From Chloroflexota bacterium (lineage in GTDB: Bacteria; Chloroflexota; Anaerolineae; B4-G1; SLSP01), in NCBI GenBank assembly GCA_029555965.1, contig JAKQHY010000015.1, positions 31,295 through 95,294 of the forward strand: DNA of 64,000 nt. The letters are read 5' to 3'. A program made the translations under genes and the position numbers. The notes under the pieces were generated by a model, which was given only the letters and a program-made list of their open reading frames with translations, ran no database searches and had not been told where the DNA came from. This document shows, one piece after another, positions 35,591-44,961 of the stretch (positions within the stretch are counted from its first letter, which is position 1; every line of letters begins with the position of its first letter).

Positions 35591-36391
35591 CTACTTTGTG
35601 TACATTCCACGGTAACAAAGGTTTTCTTTCTCGTTGCGACTCGGATAATTGATTAGCACAGCGTGATACTTGCCCTTAAAAACGAAAAGACTGCCCGCGG
35701 CAGCCCCAATAATCCCATAGCGACGGATCAGATCCTCAATATCTCCCAGCGATCCTGCGCCCCCAAGTAAAGAAAGCGGGAGGTTGACAACGTTACGAAC
35801 TTGATCCACAAGGTCCAGATCGTATCCCTGCATCTTGCCATCATGATCTATGGAGTTAATAAGAATCTCTCCTGCCCCCAAAGCTTCAGCGCTTTTGACA
35901 AACTGAACTGGATCGAGACCTGTTTTCTGTGTACCATTATGAGTGAAAATCTCATAGTGATAAGGAAGCCCAACTTTTCTGACGTCTATAACAACGACAA
36001 CGCTCTGGCTACCAACTCGTCTGGTTGACTCAGTAATCAACTCAGGAGTATCAACGGACGCACTGCTGATTCCTATTTTCTCGACACCTAGACTAATGAT
36101 CTGCTCGACCTGCTCCAATGTCTTCACTCCTCCAGTATAACAGAGCGGCATACGGCACTCCATAGCAATATTGCGGATCATATTGTAATCTGGCTCACAG
36201 TTATGAACTGTTGCGTCAATATCGGCAATGATCAACTCATCAACCTCTTTTTCGTTGAAGATTCGAACAGCGTTGATTGGGTCTCCAACGTATTTCGGAT
36301 TATCAAACTGCACCGTCTTGACAAGGCCACCATTCTTGATCAGTAAACAAGGAATAATTCTGGGACGTAACAATGTCTCAAACCTTTGCAA
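35591..36391 (-). CDS. HisF-like cyclase subunit of sugar amidation module, WbuZ-like
   Basis: 266 aa (beta/alpha)8 barrel: RPRIIPCLLIKNGGLVKTVQ, VDELIIADIDAT, PLCYTGGVKTLEQVE, LGVEKIGISSAS, GEILINSIDHDGKMQGYDLD and LLGGAGSLGDIEDLIRRYGI. It resembles HisF but belongs with the divergent copies found in glycan loci (WbuZ/AglZ type). With the HisH-like glutaminase and the WbuX-like amidotransferase it is expected to turn an N-acetyl group into an acetamidino group, ammonia passing from HisH. It overlaps the HisH-like gene by 14 bases. Composition is AT-richer than CapE next door. Confidence 0.88.
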   Translation of the reverse strand: MQRFETLLRPRIIPCLLIKNGGLVKTVQFDNPKYVGDPINAVRIFNEKEVDELIIADIDATVHNCEPDYNMIRNIAMECRMPLCYTGGVKTLEQVEQIISLGVEKIGISSASVDTPELITESTRRVGSQSVVVVIDVRKVGLPYHYEIFTHNGTQKTGLDPVQFVKSAEALGAGEILINSIDHDGKMQGYDLDLVDQVRNVVNLPLSLLGGAGSLGDIEDLIRRYGIIGAAAGSLFVFKGKYHAVLINYPSRNEKENLCYRGMYTK

Positions 36392-36989
36392 AGTTTTTCA
36401 GAAGCTGGATACCCCAATGATGGCTTTTCTCGGGGTGAAACTGAGTACCAAACACATAATCAACACGTACGGCAGAAGCAAAGGGCTTACCGTAGATAGT
36501 TGTTGCTAAAACATGTTCGTCGTTATCTGGTCGGAGATAGTAGGAGTGCAAAAAATAGAATCTAGGAACTGCTAAATTGTGAAACAGATCGTTTGTTGAG
36601 CGTGGCTCAACATCATTCCAACCCATATGTGGTAAGTGGGGTTTCTGGGTGAGCCAGGTTTCGTCGAATCGTTGCACTTCCGCGGGTATCCAGCCGAGTC
36701 CTGGCAGCTGTCCTTCCTCGCTGAAGCGCGCCAGCATTTGCATACCCACGCATACTCCCAGCACGGGAAGTTTTTTGACCAGCACCAACTCATCAAGCGC
36801 TTTTCTCATCCCTGATGCATTAAGTCGTTCCATTGCCCAGTCAAAAGAACCAACACCGGGTAGAATAATGCGTTCTGCCGCAGTAATCTCGCCAGCAGTA
36901 TGGACTGCCATTGCAGGGATGTTCAGACTCTTGAAGATGTTAAGGAATGCCAGGATGTTGCCAAGTCCATAATCAATAACACCAATCAT
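36378..36989 (-). CDS. HisH-like glutaminase subunit of sugar amidation module, WbuY-like
   Basis: 203 aa class I glutamine amidotransferase: DYGLGNILAFLNIFKSL, ILPGVGSFDWAMERL, nucleophile in LGVCVGMQML, and His-Glu in GTQFHPEKSHHWG. It hydrolyses glutamine and feeds ammonia to its HisF-like partner. Overlaps the WbuX-like gene by 4 bases. A histidine-biosynthesis role is unlikely because no other his gene is near and the fixed partner is WbuX. Confidence 0.9.
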   Translation of the reverse strand: MIGVIDYGLGNILAFLNIFKSLNIPAMAVHTAGEITAAERIILPGVGSFDWAMERLNASGMRKALDELVLVKKLPVLGVCVGMQMLARFSEEGQLPGLGWIPAEVQRFDETWLTQKPHLPHMGWNDVEPRSTNDLFHNLAVPRFYFLHSYYLRPDNDEHVLATTIYGKPFASAVRVDYVFGTQFHPEKSHHWGIQLLKNFAKV

Positions 36990-38128
36990 CGTATACCACT
37001 CCGATCTAGCCCTAAAGCCGTCACAATTCTGGTGGCGATACCTAACATGCTTTTTTGATTGCGGTAATCCCAGTAAAATTTCTTTGGCATTGTCAGGTAA
37101 CTGCGAAGTTCATCCCCTGAAATCCCGAGTTTTGTTGCGATGTAATCAAAATCGTGGCCAATGGTCTCTGGATCGTAGGATGGTTTTTCTAATTCTTGTA
37201 GGGCTGCTTCCCGAGTCATCTGTCCCGTCAAGATGAGGCTTGAGAACTGACTGCGGCGGACATCGTAGCCGAACCGTGTCGGTAGCCAGTATCCCTCGAA
37301 GAACTGAGTAAATCGCGATTCGAAGTGCTTTTGTGGATACGGTTTCCAGCCATATTCTGCTTCCAGTAACTTGAGGGCAGCCGCTTTCGTGTAAGGTAGA
37401 TAGTTCAAGGGTTTAATGACTTTTATTCTCTGGACATATCGAAGATAAATTTTGTGCCTGTAGATCGAACTGAACGGGTATGTTTTCATCGGTTTTGTGC
37501 AATATCTTTGAATGATGTCACGGATATGGATCATGTCTGTACCAAAGTAACAATATTCGATAGGATGGCGTACAACTTCGGTCGAGATATTGCCTCCATT
37601 AAGTATGTACTTGATACGGTATTTGTCAGCAAAATTATAGAGAGTCGCAATGAATGCATGATCCTGGGGTATGTCAATATGCGGCACACCGGATTTGAAC
37701 CACGCGAGCTGAAAATCACGCATTTCCTCCCAGTCAATTACCTCTGTGTAAAGGTCCAGGTTTAGCTTGTCGATCAGCACATTGATGTTATGTACGGATA
37801 ACTCGGTATTCCATCCCCCGTCTATATGGAACACGAGTGGGCGCAAACCGAACTTCGTTACCATCACATGGAGCATGTAAGAGCTATCCATCCCCCCGCT
37901 GATACCGAGCAGGCAGTCGAAATCCTTGCCTTTGCCTGCACGTTTGATGGATTGTACGATCACTTCGAGCCGCCGCTGCCCCTGCTCGCCTGTATTCCAC
38001 CGTGGCTGAACGTTGGTTTGGAAGTCAATGCAATGATCGCAGATCCCATTTTCGTCGAAGACGATACGGGGATCGCTTGTGTCCATCACACAGTTGGTGC
38101 AAACCTGATACGGTTTTTTTTCTGTCAT
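36986..38128 (-). CDS. N-acetyl sugar amidotransferase, WbuX/PseA-like
   Basis: 380 aa. N-terminal zinc-type cysteines (CTNCVMD and CDHC), then an adenylating PP-loop (LLGISGGMDSSYMLHVMV) at about residue 75, followed by HIDGGWNTELSVHNINVL and YILNGGNISTE. WbuX/PseA/LegG-type enzymes activate the acetamido carbonyl of a sugar and replace oxygen with nitrogen to give an acetamidino group. It is bound to HisH by a 4-base overlap and to the GT4 gene by another, so all four are probably one transcript. Confidence 0.9.
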   Translation of the reverse strand: MTEKKPYQVCTNCVMDTSDPRIVFDENGICDHCIDFQTNVQPRWNTGEQGQRRLEVIVQSIKRAGKGKDFDCLLGISGGMDSSYMLHVMVTKFGLRPLVFHIDGGWNTELSVHNINVLIDKLNLDLYTEVIDWEEMRDFQLAWFKSGVPHIDIPQDHAFIATLYNFADKYRIKYILNGGNISTEVVRHPIEYCYFGTDMIHIRDIIQRYCTKPMKTYPFSSIYRHKIYLRYVQRIKVIKPLNYLPYTKAAALKLLEAEYGWKPYPQKHFESRFTQFFEGYWLPTRFGYDVRRSQFSSLILTGQMTREAALQELEKPSYDPETIGHDFDYIATKLGISGDELRSYLTMPKKFYWDYRNQKSMLGIATRIVTALGLDRSGIR

Positions 38129-39273
38129 TTGGTTATCCTTTTAGTAGTCTCGGCAATAAATGTCCAAGTTTCATTAGCGCAACGTGGCCACGAGTACTGT
38201 AATGAAAGGTGTTTGGCCTTGCTTGCCACGCCTTCCCTGAGTAACGAGTCATCAATCAGCTTTCGTATTGCCGTGGCAATTGAAGTATGGTCTTCTGGGT
38301 CGAAGTAAACGCCCGCGTCTTCCAATAGCTCTGGCAGACAGCTTCTATTCGAGCAGGCAATCGGAAGACCTGCCGCCATAGCCTCAAGAAGCGTGATCCC
38401 AAAAGCTTCGCAGCTTGACGCAAAGACAAAAATATCCGACTGTGCAAGGAAATTCGCCAACTTAGCATAGGGTAAAAACTCTTTCTGCGCAACGAATAGG
38501 TTATCCGGATCCGACTTTGTCATTTGTTTGACCAATTTCCTTTGTGCTTCACCTGACCCACCCCCGACAAGTGTCAGGGTGATATCTATACCTTGATTAC
38601 GCAGCATTTCAATGGCGCGAATCACTACCCACTGGTGCTTGTACAAAGTTGCGTTGGAAACATATAAGCAACGAATGGGACGCTCACTTGACCGTGGCCA
38701 CATTGCTTGCCTTTTGATCTGTCCAAAACTACAGTCAACGCCGTGTGGAATATATGCCACTCGGGGCAGTCGTCCACATGACTGTTGAATTACATTGCCA
38801 GCATAACGGGTCAGAAATATGACACCATCGGCACGACGAAAAGCTATATTCTGTAACCACAGAATAGCTAACAGCCGCAAACGTGCTTTCCCCCAACCAA
38901 ACAGGCGCAGCACATCAGGTTCGTAGGAGAGCAGATCCTGACTCAATACTACTTGTGGTTTGAAGCGGCATAGGGTAGAAGCATCTGCAGTAAAGAGAAT
39001 ATGGCACCCTGCCCGTTTCACTTCGTCTGTTAAGCGACAAGCCTGCCAATGAAGTTGGCACCACAGGCTTTTTCTCAATGCAGGGGGAGAGTGCTTCACT
39101 AACCAAGGATAATCGGGAATCGTGTCCAAGAGACTTTGAAATGACCAGATGTGGACGCGCTCAATGCCATAAGTTCTCGGAGTCACATTGTTGAGGATTC
39201 CGAGCAAATGGGCTCGAGCACCCCCGGAGCGACAGCGAGACGCATCAATACCAACACATGTGCTGTTGCTCAT
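38125..39273 (-). CDS. GT4 glycosyltransferase
   Basis: 382 aa from ATG 39273, chosen because AAAAGGAG precedes it; an in-frame ATG at 39309 has no such site. GT-B fold with IPHGVDCSFGQ in the middle, YVSNATLYKHQWVVIRAIEM, LVGGGSGEAQ, and the E-x7-E donor motif SSCEAFGITLLEAMAAGLPI. Adds one sugar of the repeat unit at the cytoplasmic face; donor unknown. The 216 bases upstream, to 39489, hold no gene that I can see. Confidence 0.85.
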   Translation of the reverse strand: MSNSTCVGIDASRCRSGGARAHLLGILNNVTPRTYGIERVHIWSFQSLLDTIPDYPWLVKHSPPALRKSLWCQLHWQACRLTDEVKRAGCHILFTADASTLCRFKPQVVLSQDLLSYEPDVLRLFGWGKARLRLLAILWLQNIAFRRADGVIFLTRYAGNVIQQSCGRLPRVAYIPHGVDCSFGQIKRQAMWPRSSERPIRCLYVSNATLYKHQWVVIRAIEMLRNQGIDITLTLVGGGSGEAQRKLVKQMTKSDPDNLFVAQKEFLPYAKLANFLAQSDIFVFASSCEAFGITLLEAMAAGLPIACSNRSCLPELLEDAGVYFDPEDHTSIATAIRKLIDDSLLREGVASKAKHLSLQYSWPRCANETWTFIAETTKRITK

Positions 39274-39489
39274 AACCACAACTCCTTTTGCTCTACCAGC
39301 ACTTGACATTCATACATAATACCATAGTTTTCCGGGGCGTCGCTTGCTTGTCGAACCACAATGTGTAGTATACCTAAACAGACAGCTTCTATCTTGAAAA
39401 TGGTAATGTTAGTACACATTTCGTACAGGTATCATTCCCTGACCTGTCCGACTTTAGGTCGTCTGCATTTGGTAGGTAAATACAGCCAT

Positions 39490-40683
39490 TCATTTGTGTG
39501 ATTGCGCGCATACCAGACTTTTTAGTTGCTCTCCCGGATCTGCTCGCAGTATCTCACTGACTGTTTTGATACCTTCTATAATCAGTTTCTGTCGCAGGGC
39601 AGGGGTCTGCATTAGTTCGGTAATAGCATTAGCAATGGACTTAGTCTCATCTGGGGCGACGAGAAGCGCATTACGCCGATGCTCCATTACATACGGAATA
39701 CCGCTTACGTTAGTCGTTACGATTGGAAGGCTTTGACTCATCGCCTCATACAGAACGCGTGGAAAACCCTCAGACCTTGTGGGTAGGACAAAGATATCAG
39801 ATTCCCGGTACTGTTGCCATAGTTGGGGTCCGTTAGGGATATGTCCTACAAGATCAACGATACCGGCAAGGTTTTGCTCCTTTACCTGTGTCTCCAATGT
39901 TGACCTTAGTGGTCCGTCACCAACAATGCACAGTCTAGCAGGCAAGCCCCATTCACGTAATAATCCGATGGACGCCAAGAGACAGTCCAAACCTTTGCGT
40001 GGTATCAAACTGCCGACAAATAAGCATACTACCTCCTGATGTAAACAAGTATCCGGTCTAAAGAATAACTCCTTTAGGCTCAAGTTGATGCGTGGGACAG
40101 TCGCAAAACACGGTTTTCCCTGACGCGCAATCTTATTCTTGAGAGCAAATCCTGCAGTCAGACAGAAAGAAGCCTCTCTAATTGCTCGATTCTGCAATTG
40201 TTTGCCGATATTCAAATATGTGGGTAGCAAAAAACGCCATCTCTTCCAGCGGAACTCAAAAGGGGCTATTTCCTCCCAATCGCTTCCAAAATAGAGTGCG
40301 TAAGGAAGTTTCTGTAGCTGCCGCACCAGAATTCCTGGGAATGCAAATGTGGCGGGCAAAAAAAACAGCACCCAATCGTTTTTTGCCAAGTTGCGCCAAT
40401 AGAGGGGAATTTGTTTTATCTGTCGCCAGAGTGCCGAGAAAATATTCCCGCCACCGACTCGTAATGGATTCACATGAATCAAATCGCTATCAAGTTGCAC
40501 CTCATGGAATGTTTCATAAAAAGCACTATCTTTAGTTACTACTGGGGCATATAGGTTAATCCGACCAAATTCTGCACATATACGCTCTAGATAGTGCCCC
40601 ATAGGATGGCTATTCCAGTAGTTCTCACCATCAAAAGCTACGGGCCCATCTTGAACTATTCCAAGCCGGACAGAGTTACTCAT
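39490..40683 (-). CDS. GT4 glycosyltransferase
   Basis: 397 aa. N-terminal acceptor half with an aromatic-rich segment (DWVLFFLPATFAFPGILV, possibly membrane-associating). C-terminal donor half with FVGSLIPRKGLDCLLASIGL, IVGDGPLRSTLE, LVGHIPNGPQLWQQY and PTRSEGFPRVLYEAMSQSLPI containing the E-x7-E motif. Probable repeat-unit assembly enzyme. One base separates it from the membrane protein upstream, so the pair is co-transcribed. Confidence 0.85.
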   Translation of the reverse strand: MSNSVRLGIVQDGPVAFDGENYWNSHPMGHYLERICAEFGRINLYAPVVTKDSAFYETFHEVQLDSDLIHVNPLRVGGGNIFSALWRQIKQIPLYWRNLAKNDWVLFFLPATFAFPGILVRQLQKLPYALYFGSDWEEIAPFEFRWKRWRFLLPTYLNIGKQLQNRAIREASFCLTAGFALKNKIARQGKPCFATVPRINLSLKELFFRPDTCLHQEVVCLFVGSLIPRKGLDCLLASIGLLREWGLPARLCIVGDGPLRSTLETQVKEQNLAGIVDLVGHIPNGPQLWQQYRESDIFVLPTRSEGFPRVLYEAMSQSLPIVTTNVSGIPYVMEHRRNALLVAPDETKSIANAITELMQTPALRQKLIIEGIKTVSEILRADPGEQLKSLVCAQSHK

Positions 40684-40684
40684 A

Positions 40685-42154
40685 TTAAAGGCTCCCCTTG
40701 AAAGCTATATATCCTGCGAAAACAATCCCCAATGATATTAACATCAACATATATTCCATGTGCCAATGTGAAAGCCGGTCTAAACCCAGGGCTACCAATA
40801 TCCAAAGCAACGGCATAAACTGAGTTCGATACCTTATTGATCCTGAGTAGTACATAAGAAAGAGGCCAACTAAACTAAAGAAAGGAAAAGCATAGATTGG
40901 GAATGCCTTTTTGAAGTCATGTTTCAGAGCCCAAATTAGGCCATAGCCGGCGCATGGTAACATTATATACCAGACCAATGAACCCATAGACAACAGAACG
41001 GCATCTAGTTCAAGAGATCCCCAGAATGATGGAGTCGGTATAGGTAATATTAGGGGGAACAAAAATCGCACTGGCGCTGTCAAGATTCCTTGCACCCCAC
41101 CCTGATCAGTATACAACAGAGCACTAAGTGAATCAGTGGGTGATTCGGCGAGGATTCGAGAGGCATGTTGTTGACTAGATTCTATTCGCCAGGCAACATC
41201 CCAAATAGATTGAGCATATAGGGTGTCTACAATCTGTACTAAAACTATCCCCAATAGAACACAAGATAGGAGAAGTACGGAATACTTTACGCGTGAGGAA
41301 CTCTGTTTTACATCTGGACTCCACATCTGGAAGACCACGGTAGTACCAAGAACCCCTAGCATAATAGGGGCAGCGTTACGATACATGAATAAAAATCCAA
41401 AGAAAACAACTAGCGATATCAATAAATGCCAATACGACCGCAACGCAGGTCCGTTCCAGCGGAAGGCCCAAATGAGATATAAAATCATCGCTGTGAGCAG
41501 AGAGTCTCGATACTGAATAGCAGAAAAGAGCAAAAGGTCAGGCATAAAGGCAACTAACCGTCCAGCCTTTTGTCCAATTCTTGCGCCAAATATGTAGTGG
41601 GCAAGTGAGGCGGTGAAAACTGTGGACACGGCACCGGCAAAGCAGTTAAGGGCGCGTACAACCAAGGGTACAGATCCAAATGTAAAATAGAACAGTGCCG
41701 TTAACGAATCATACGCGGCCGAATCGTGAGATGGGAAATACCAATTCCCCGCAGCCCATTGCTCAGCAAGTCTAGTTGCCCGATAATGGTATCCCTGGTC
41801 GTCGGCACCCCAGGAACCTACAAAAGGGTATCCGTTTATATGCATGAAATGCTGATACAGAATAAGAGTCATAACAATTCGAATGACAAATGCCATCAAG
41901 AATAGTTGTGTCAGATGTGAAGCATTATCCCGATCGACGCTCTGCGCTAGCGCAATTCCTGTTAAAGCTAAGAGCAACGAGAATATTAGGAATATTCCAA
42001 ATTGTCTGTCTGCAAGAACCCCCATAGATAGCGTTGATATCATGATGCCTGCCAGAACAGCTAGTACAAGGCCTATGGAAGTTATCACAGACTTGTGCCA
42101 ACCAACAGTAGCAGGCAACGATCTCCTGTGCGGGTGGACATTTGACAAGCTCAT
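40685..42154 (-). CDS. Polytopic membrane protein, Wzy polymerase or GT-C glycosyltransferase-like
   Basis: 489 aa with roughly eleven or twelve hydrophobic segments, starting with VITSIGLVLAVLAGIMIS and ending with MLMLISLGIVFAGYIAF. A periplasmic loop near residue 115 contains GSWGADDQGYHYRATRLAEQ, the acidic pair typical of GT-C enzymes (PMT/ArnT-like). In a Wzx-containing locus it is the best candidate for the polymerase that joins lipid-linked repeat units outside the membrane, but a lipid-sugar-dependent GT-C transferase fits equally well. Sequence similarity among Wzy proteins is too low to decide by eye. Confidence 0.7.
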   Translation of the reverse strand: MSLSNVHPHRRSLPATVGWHKSVITSIGLVLAVLAGIMISTLSMGVLADRQFGIFLIFSLLLALTGIALAQSVDRDNASHLTQLFLMAFVIRIVMTLILYQHFMHINGYPFVGSWGADDQGYHYRATRLAEQWAAGNWYFPSHDSAAYDSLTALFYFTFGSVPLVVRALNCFAGAVSTVFTASLAHYIFGARIGQKAGRLVAFMPDLLLFSAIQYRDSLLTAMILYLIWAFRWNGPALRSYWHLLISLVVFFGFLFMYRNAAPIMLGVLGTTVVFQMWSPDVKQSSSRVKYSVLLLSCVLLGIVLVQIVDTLYAQSIWDVAWRIESSQQHASRILAESPTDSLSALLYTDQGGVQGILTAPVRFLFPLILPIPTPSFWGSLELDAVLLSMGSLVWYIMLPCAGYGLIWALKHDFKKAFPIYAFPFFSLVGLFLMYYSGSIRYRTQFMPLLWILVALGLDRLSHWHMEYMLMLISLGIVFAGYIAFKGSL

Positions 42155-42173
42155 AACAGAGTTCCTCCAAACA

Positions 42174-43304
42174 TTACACTGTCATTATCGAGTGCAATCC
42201 TTGGAATATTTGGGGGGCGCGCAATTCCTCTATAGATGTGAAATCAGGAAAAAGAGCCGTTGAACTTAAAAGTATTCCATGCTGAGATGAAATCAGAGGA
42301 TGATATCCATGCATCCCTTTAGAGCTGCGCCCGCCCCAAAAACTCGGCACGAACATAACAGATTCATTTAACACGAAGATTATGTTCCCGCAGCTAGGCC
42401 GAGTAAGACCAAAGGCATTACGTTCGTTTGTTGTCAGGGACACGCCGATTTGCAGGTTGCTTAAATAGTCTACCATATTGTTGATCAGATGCGGCTGATC
42501 CGACCAGATTCTGAGTAAAGTGCCATCCAGAAAATAGGTGTAAGTGTCGGGTCTTACTTTACCAAAAACCTTTTCCAATTCCAATGTCACTAGCTGTTTC
42601 ACGTTAACCATTCCATGGTCAGATATCACGACTAGCTCCCCCTCTGGAAAACGCTTTAAAAAGCGCACGTATAAGTCCTCGACCCATTGATCTAACTCGG
42701 CAACTTTTTGACGATATTCGGGGGAATCCACGCCGTTCCAATGTCCTACATGATCCAGCTTGGTCATTGATACAAAAAGATGATGATTTTCGGGGATATT
42801 CGCTATACACTGTTTTGCCCGCTCATAGACCGCGGTATCTACTTTTTCCACCGGCAAGCTGCTATAATCATAAGAACACACGCCCTTTACCCTGGGCAGG
42901 TTCGGAATAGAACTGTGTGGAAATCTCTTGTCAAATACGCTCACATACGGGGAACTAAAATAACTCAGATAGGACAAAGGTATGTTTTTTATACCAATTC
43001 CTGATATGCGCTGTAAAATTTTGTGCAGCACCCGATCGAGGTAGTAGATATGTCTGGTGACAGAAAGCGTCTGCAAGGGCGAATGCCACTTGCGAAACGG
43101 TGCATCGGCAGGATTGTAGACCCACTCGCCGAAATATCCGAGACTGTCCGGCGTTAAACCGGATAATAACTCAACTTGACAGGTGGAGCTATACCCAAAG
43201 CCAGGAATAACACGCCACGAGTTTGCGAGAGAACTCAAAAACGGAGCGTGATTTAGATAATCAAAAGGAAAGCTATCAATGAAAACAAGAAGAATGGGTG
43301 ACAT
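42174..43304 (-). CDS. Alkaline phosphatase/phosphodiesterase superfamily enzyme
   Basis: 376 aa from ATG 43304 (GGAG 8 bases upstream); upstream in-frame ATG 43403 lacks support. Nucleotide pyrophosphatase/phosphodiesterase-type metal site is complete by eye: Asp in LLVFIDSFPFDY, nucleophile Thr in GYSSTCQVELLSG, TKLDHVGHWNG, VISDHGMVN and GMHGYHP. No signal peptide, so probably cytoplasmic. It may hydrolyse a phosphodiester in a glycan precursor, or act as a phosphoglycerol- or phosphoethanolamine-type transferase relative. Paired with the nucleotidyltransferase-like gene upstream. Confidence 0.8.
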   Translation of the reverse strand: MSPILLVFIDSFPFDYLNHAPFLSSLANSWRVIPGFGYSSTCQVELLSGLTPDSLGYFGEWVYNPADAPFRKWHSPLQTLSVTRHIYYLDRVLHKILQRISGIGIKNIPLSYLSYFSSPYVSVFDKRFPHSSIPNLPRVKGVCSYDYSSLPVEKVDTAVYERAKQCIANIPENHHLFVSMTKLDHVGHWNGVDSPEYRQKVAELDQWVEDLYVRFLKRFPEGELVVISDHGMVNVKQLVTLELEKVFGKVRPDTYTYFLDGTLLRIWSDQPHLINNMVDYLSNLQIGVSLTTNERNAFGLTRPSCGNIIFVLNESVMFVPSFWGGRSSKGMHGYHPLISSQHGILLSSTALFPDFTSIEELRAPQIFQGLHSIMTV

Positions 43305-43418
43305 TATAGTCTCCAGTAGTATATTCACACTTGTCGCATAGCATCTAGTGATCTCAATTATTTGGAAGTATGCCGGCTGATTCTCAAAAGCGCTGGAGTG
43401 CATTTCTTGACCAGTCGC

Positions 43419-44693
43419 CTAAATACTGTTGTAACCATCGCTGAGAATCCATCTGTAATAACTTTGTTTGGACTCCAACCCTCTATAGAATTGTGGAATG
43501 AAATCGAAAAAACGATTCCGTAAGGCAAGCCACGAATCGACAAAGGAGTCAGCATTTCTACGTTTATAGTCTCGCGGCCAAAGTTCCTCCATATTGGATG
43601 CGGCTAGTGCTAACCACTTTGTTGCCGCTGGGGCATCGTCGTTAAGATAACTAATGGCAGCTTGATGCATATGCCAAAGGAAAGATGTAATCAGTAATTG
43701 CTTGTTTTCAAACAACCAATGGGCGCCCTGTCGCAAGCGCCGTGTTTTGGCAAACTCCACTGCTAAACGTGCCTCCCAAAGACGCCTCTTCCAACCCAAC
43801 GGTGAATACAATTGTTTTCTGTACTGTTGTAACAATATCGGCAAATCGTCTGAAATCATCCTACTTTTTGTTGTCCACAAAACCATTTTGGAGTACCAAC
43901 CTAATACAGCCTCATAAACTGGCGTAATTCTCTCTTTTAACAATTCAGATGTTGGGGCGTTTCTGATCTCCAGAGCCAATTTAACCCAGTCAATCAATTC
44001 ATCTACAGGAAAGTCCTGTTGTCTGAAGAATTCACGCTCTGCTTGAAGGAAATCATAGCGTTTTGTAAAACCAGGTACCAACACCTTATTGCTGACAAGC
44101 AACCATAACGGAAAATCCAAGATGGCCCGGCTCAATATATAGCTAAAGACTTGCTCATCATGCTGTGTAGATTGCCTGCGCAATAGAGATGCGGGGAAAT
44201 AGAGCAACAAGTGCCACAGCCTATTTAGAGATGATTGGATAGCAGATTGGGGTTGGACTTGGACTTGAATCAAATCAAGCACATCTTCGCCAAACACAAC
44301 ATATCCTGTCTGCTTTATTTCCCAAGCATGGAACTCACTATGAGGTCGCTTCCACGATCGCTGCGTGTCATAGCCTACATCAATATGGAAAGTGCATGCA
44401 CCTATAGCTCTCTGTTCAACCTCCAAACTCTCGATATCTGATAGTGCTTTTTGCCTGGTCCGAGCTTCACTCTGATGTCGTGTAATCACCATTATCTCTA
44501 GATCGCTAAACAACATCAGGCCACGAGGCCCCAGTTGGCCGACGATTTCTCCGCGACTAGCGCTACCTAGAAGCACTATAGATAAGGTTTCGGGAACAGT
44601 GATAGCTTTGACGATACGTTCCAGCAGGGTGCGAAACTCTTCTGGATAACCATAATTCAGACAAATCTGATCAACGCGAGAGCATTGCCTCAT
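43419..44693 (-). CDS. Nucleotidyltransferase-fold protein with long helical C-terminus
   Basis: 424 aa. N-terminal minimal-nucleotidyltransferase signature: LLGSASRGE at about 45, metal ligands in FSDLEIMVITRH, and a third acid in FHIDVGYD near 105. From about 150 onward it is helical (HLLLYFPASLL, SYILSRAILDFPLWLLV, IDWVKLALEIRNAP) and could be a HEPN-like or tRNA-nucleotidyltransferase-like helical domain. It could transfer a nucleotide or phosphonucleotide group to a sugar or lipid. It neighbours a phosphodiesterase-type enzyme, so a make/break pair is conceivable. Specific function not recognised. Confidence 0.65.
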   Translation of the reverse strand: MRQCSRVDQICLNYGYPEEFRTLLERIVKAITVPETLSIVLLGSASRGEIVGQLGPRGLMLFSDLEIMVITRHQSEARTRQKALSDIESLEVEQRAIGACTFHIDVGYDTQRSWKRPHSEFHAWEIKQTGYVVFGEDVLDLIQVQVQPQSAIQSSLNRLWHLLLYFPASLLRRQSTQHDEQVFSYILSRAILDFPLWLLVSNKVLVPGFTKRYDFLQAEREFFRQQDFPVDELIDWVKLALEIRNAPTSELLKERITPVYEAVLGWYSKMVLWTTKSRMISDDLPILLQQYRKQLYSPLGWKRRLWEARLAVEFAKTRRLRQGAHWLFENKQLLITSFLWHMHQAAISYLNDDAPAATKWLALAASNMEELWPRDYKRRNADSFVDSWLALRNRFFDFIPQFYRGLESKQSYYRWILSDGYNSI

Positions 44694-44961
44694 TATAGAC
44701 TACCTACTTGGATCGAACTTTTAAGACAAACATCGATAGGTCACAAAACAATGAGCCCGGATGAGTAGCTCGTGATACTCCATCAGCATCAAAATATCGA
44801 GATATCACCGTGCCAAAACCTTTCTGAAAAAATAGCTGTCTGGAAATTCAAGTTAGTTTTTCGAGCACTTCAATAAAATCCTGAATCATAAACCACTGTG
44901 GGCTTATCGACTGACCGTGATAAACTAAATCGCGGTCATAACCTCCATTTTGATGATTCAT

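Noticed and set aside
36378..36989. HisH/HisF pair as histidine biosynthesis genes
   Set aside because: They overlap a WbuX-type amidotransferase and lie inside a glycan cassette with no other his genes. The amidation module is the better reading.
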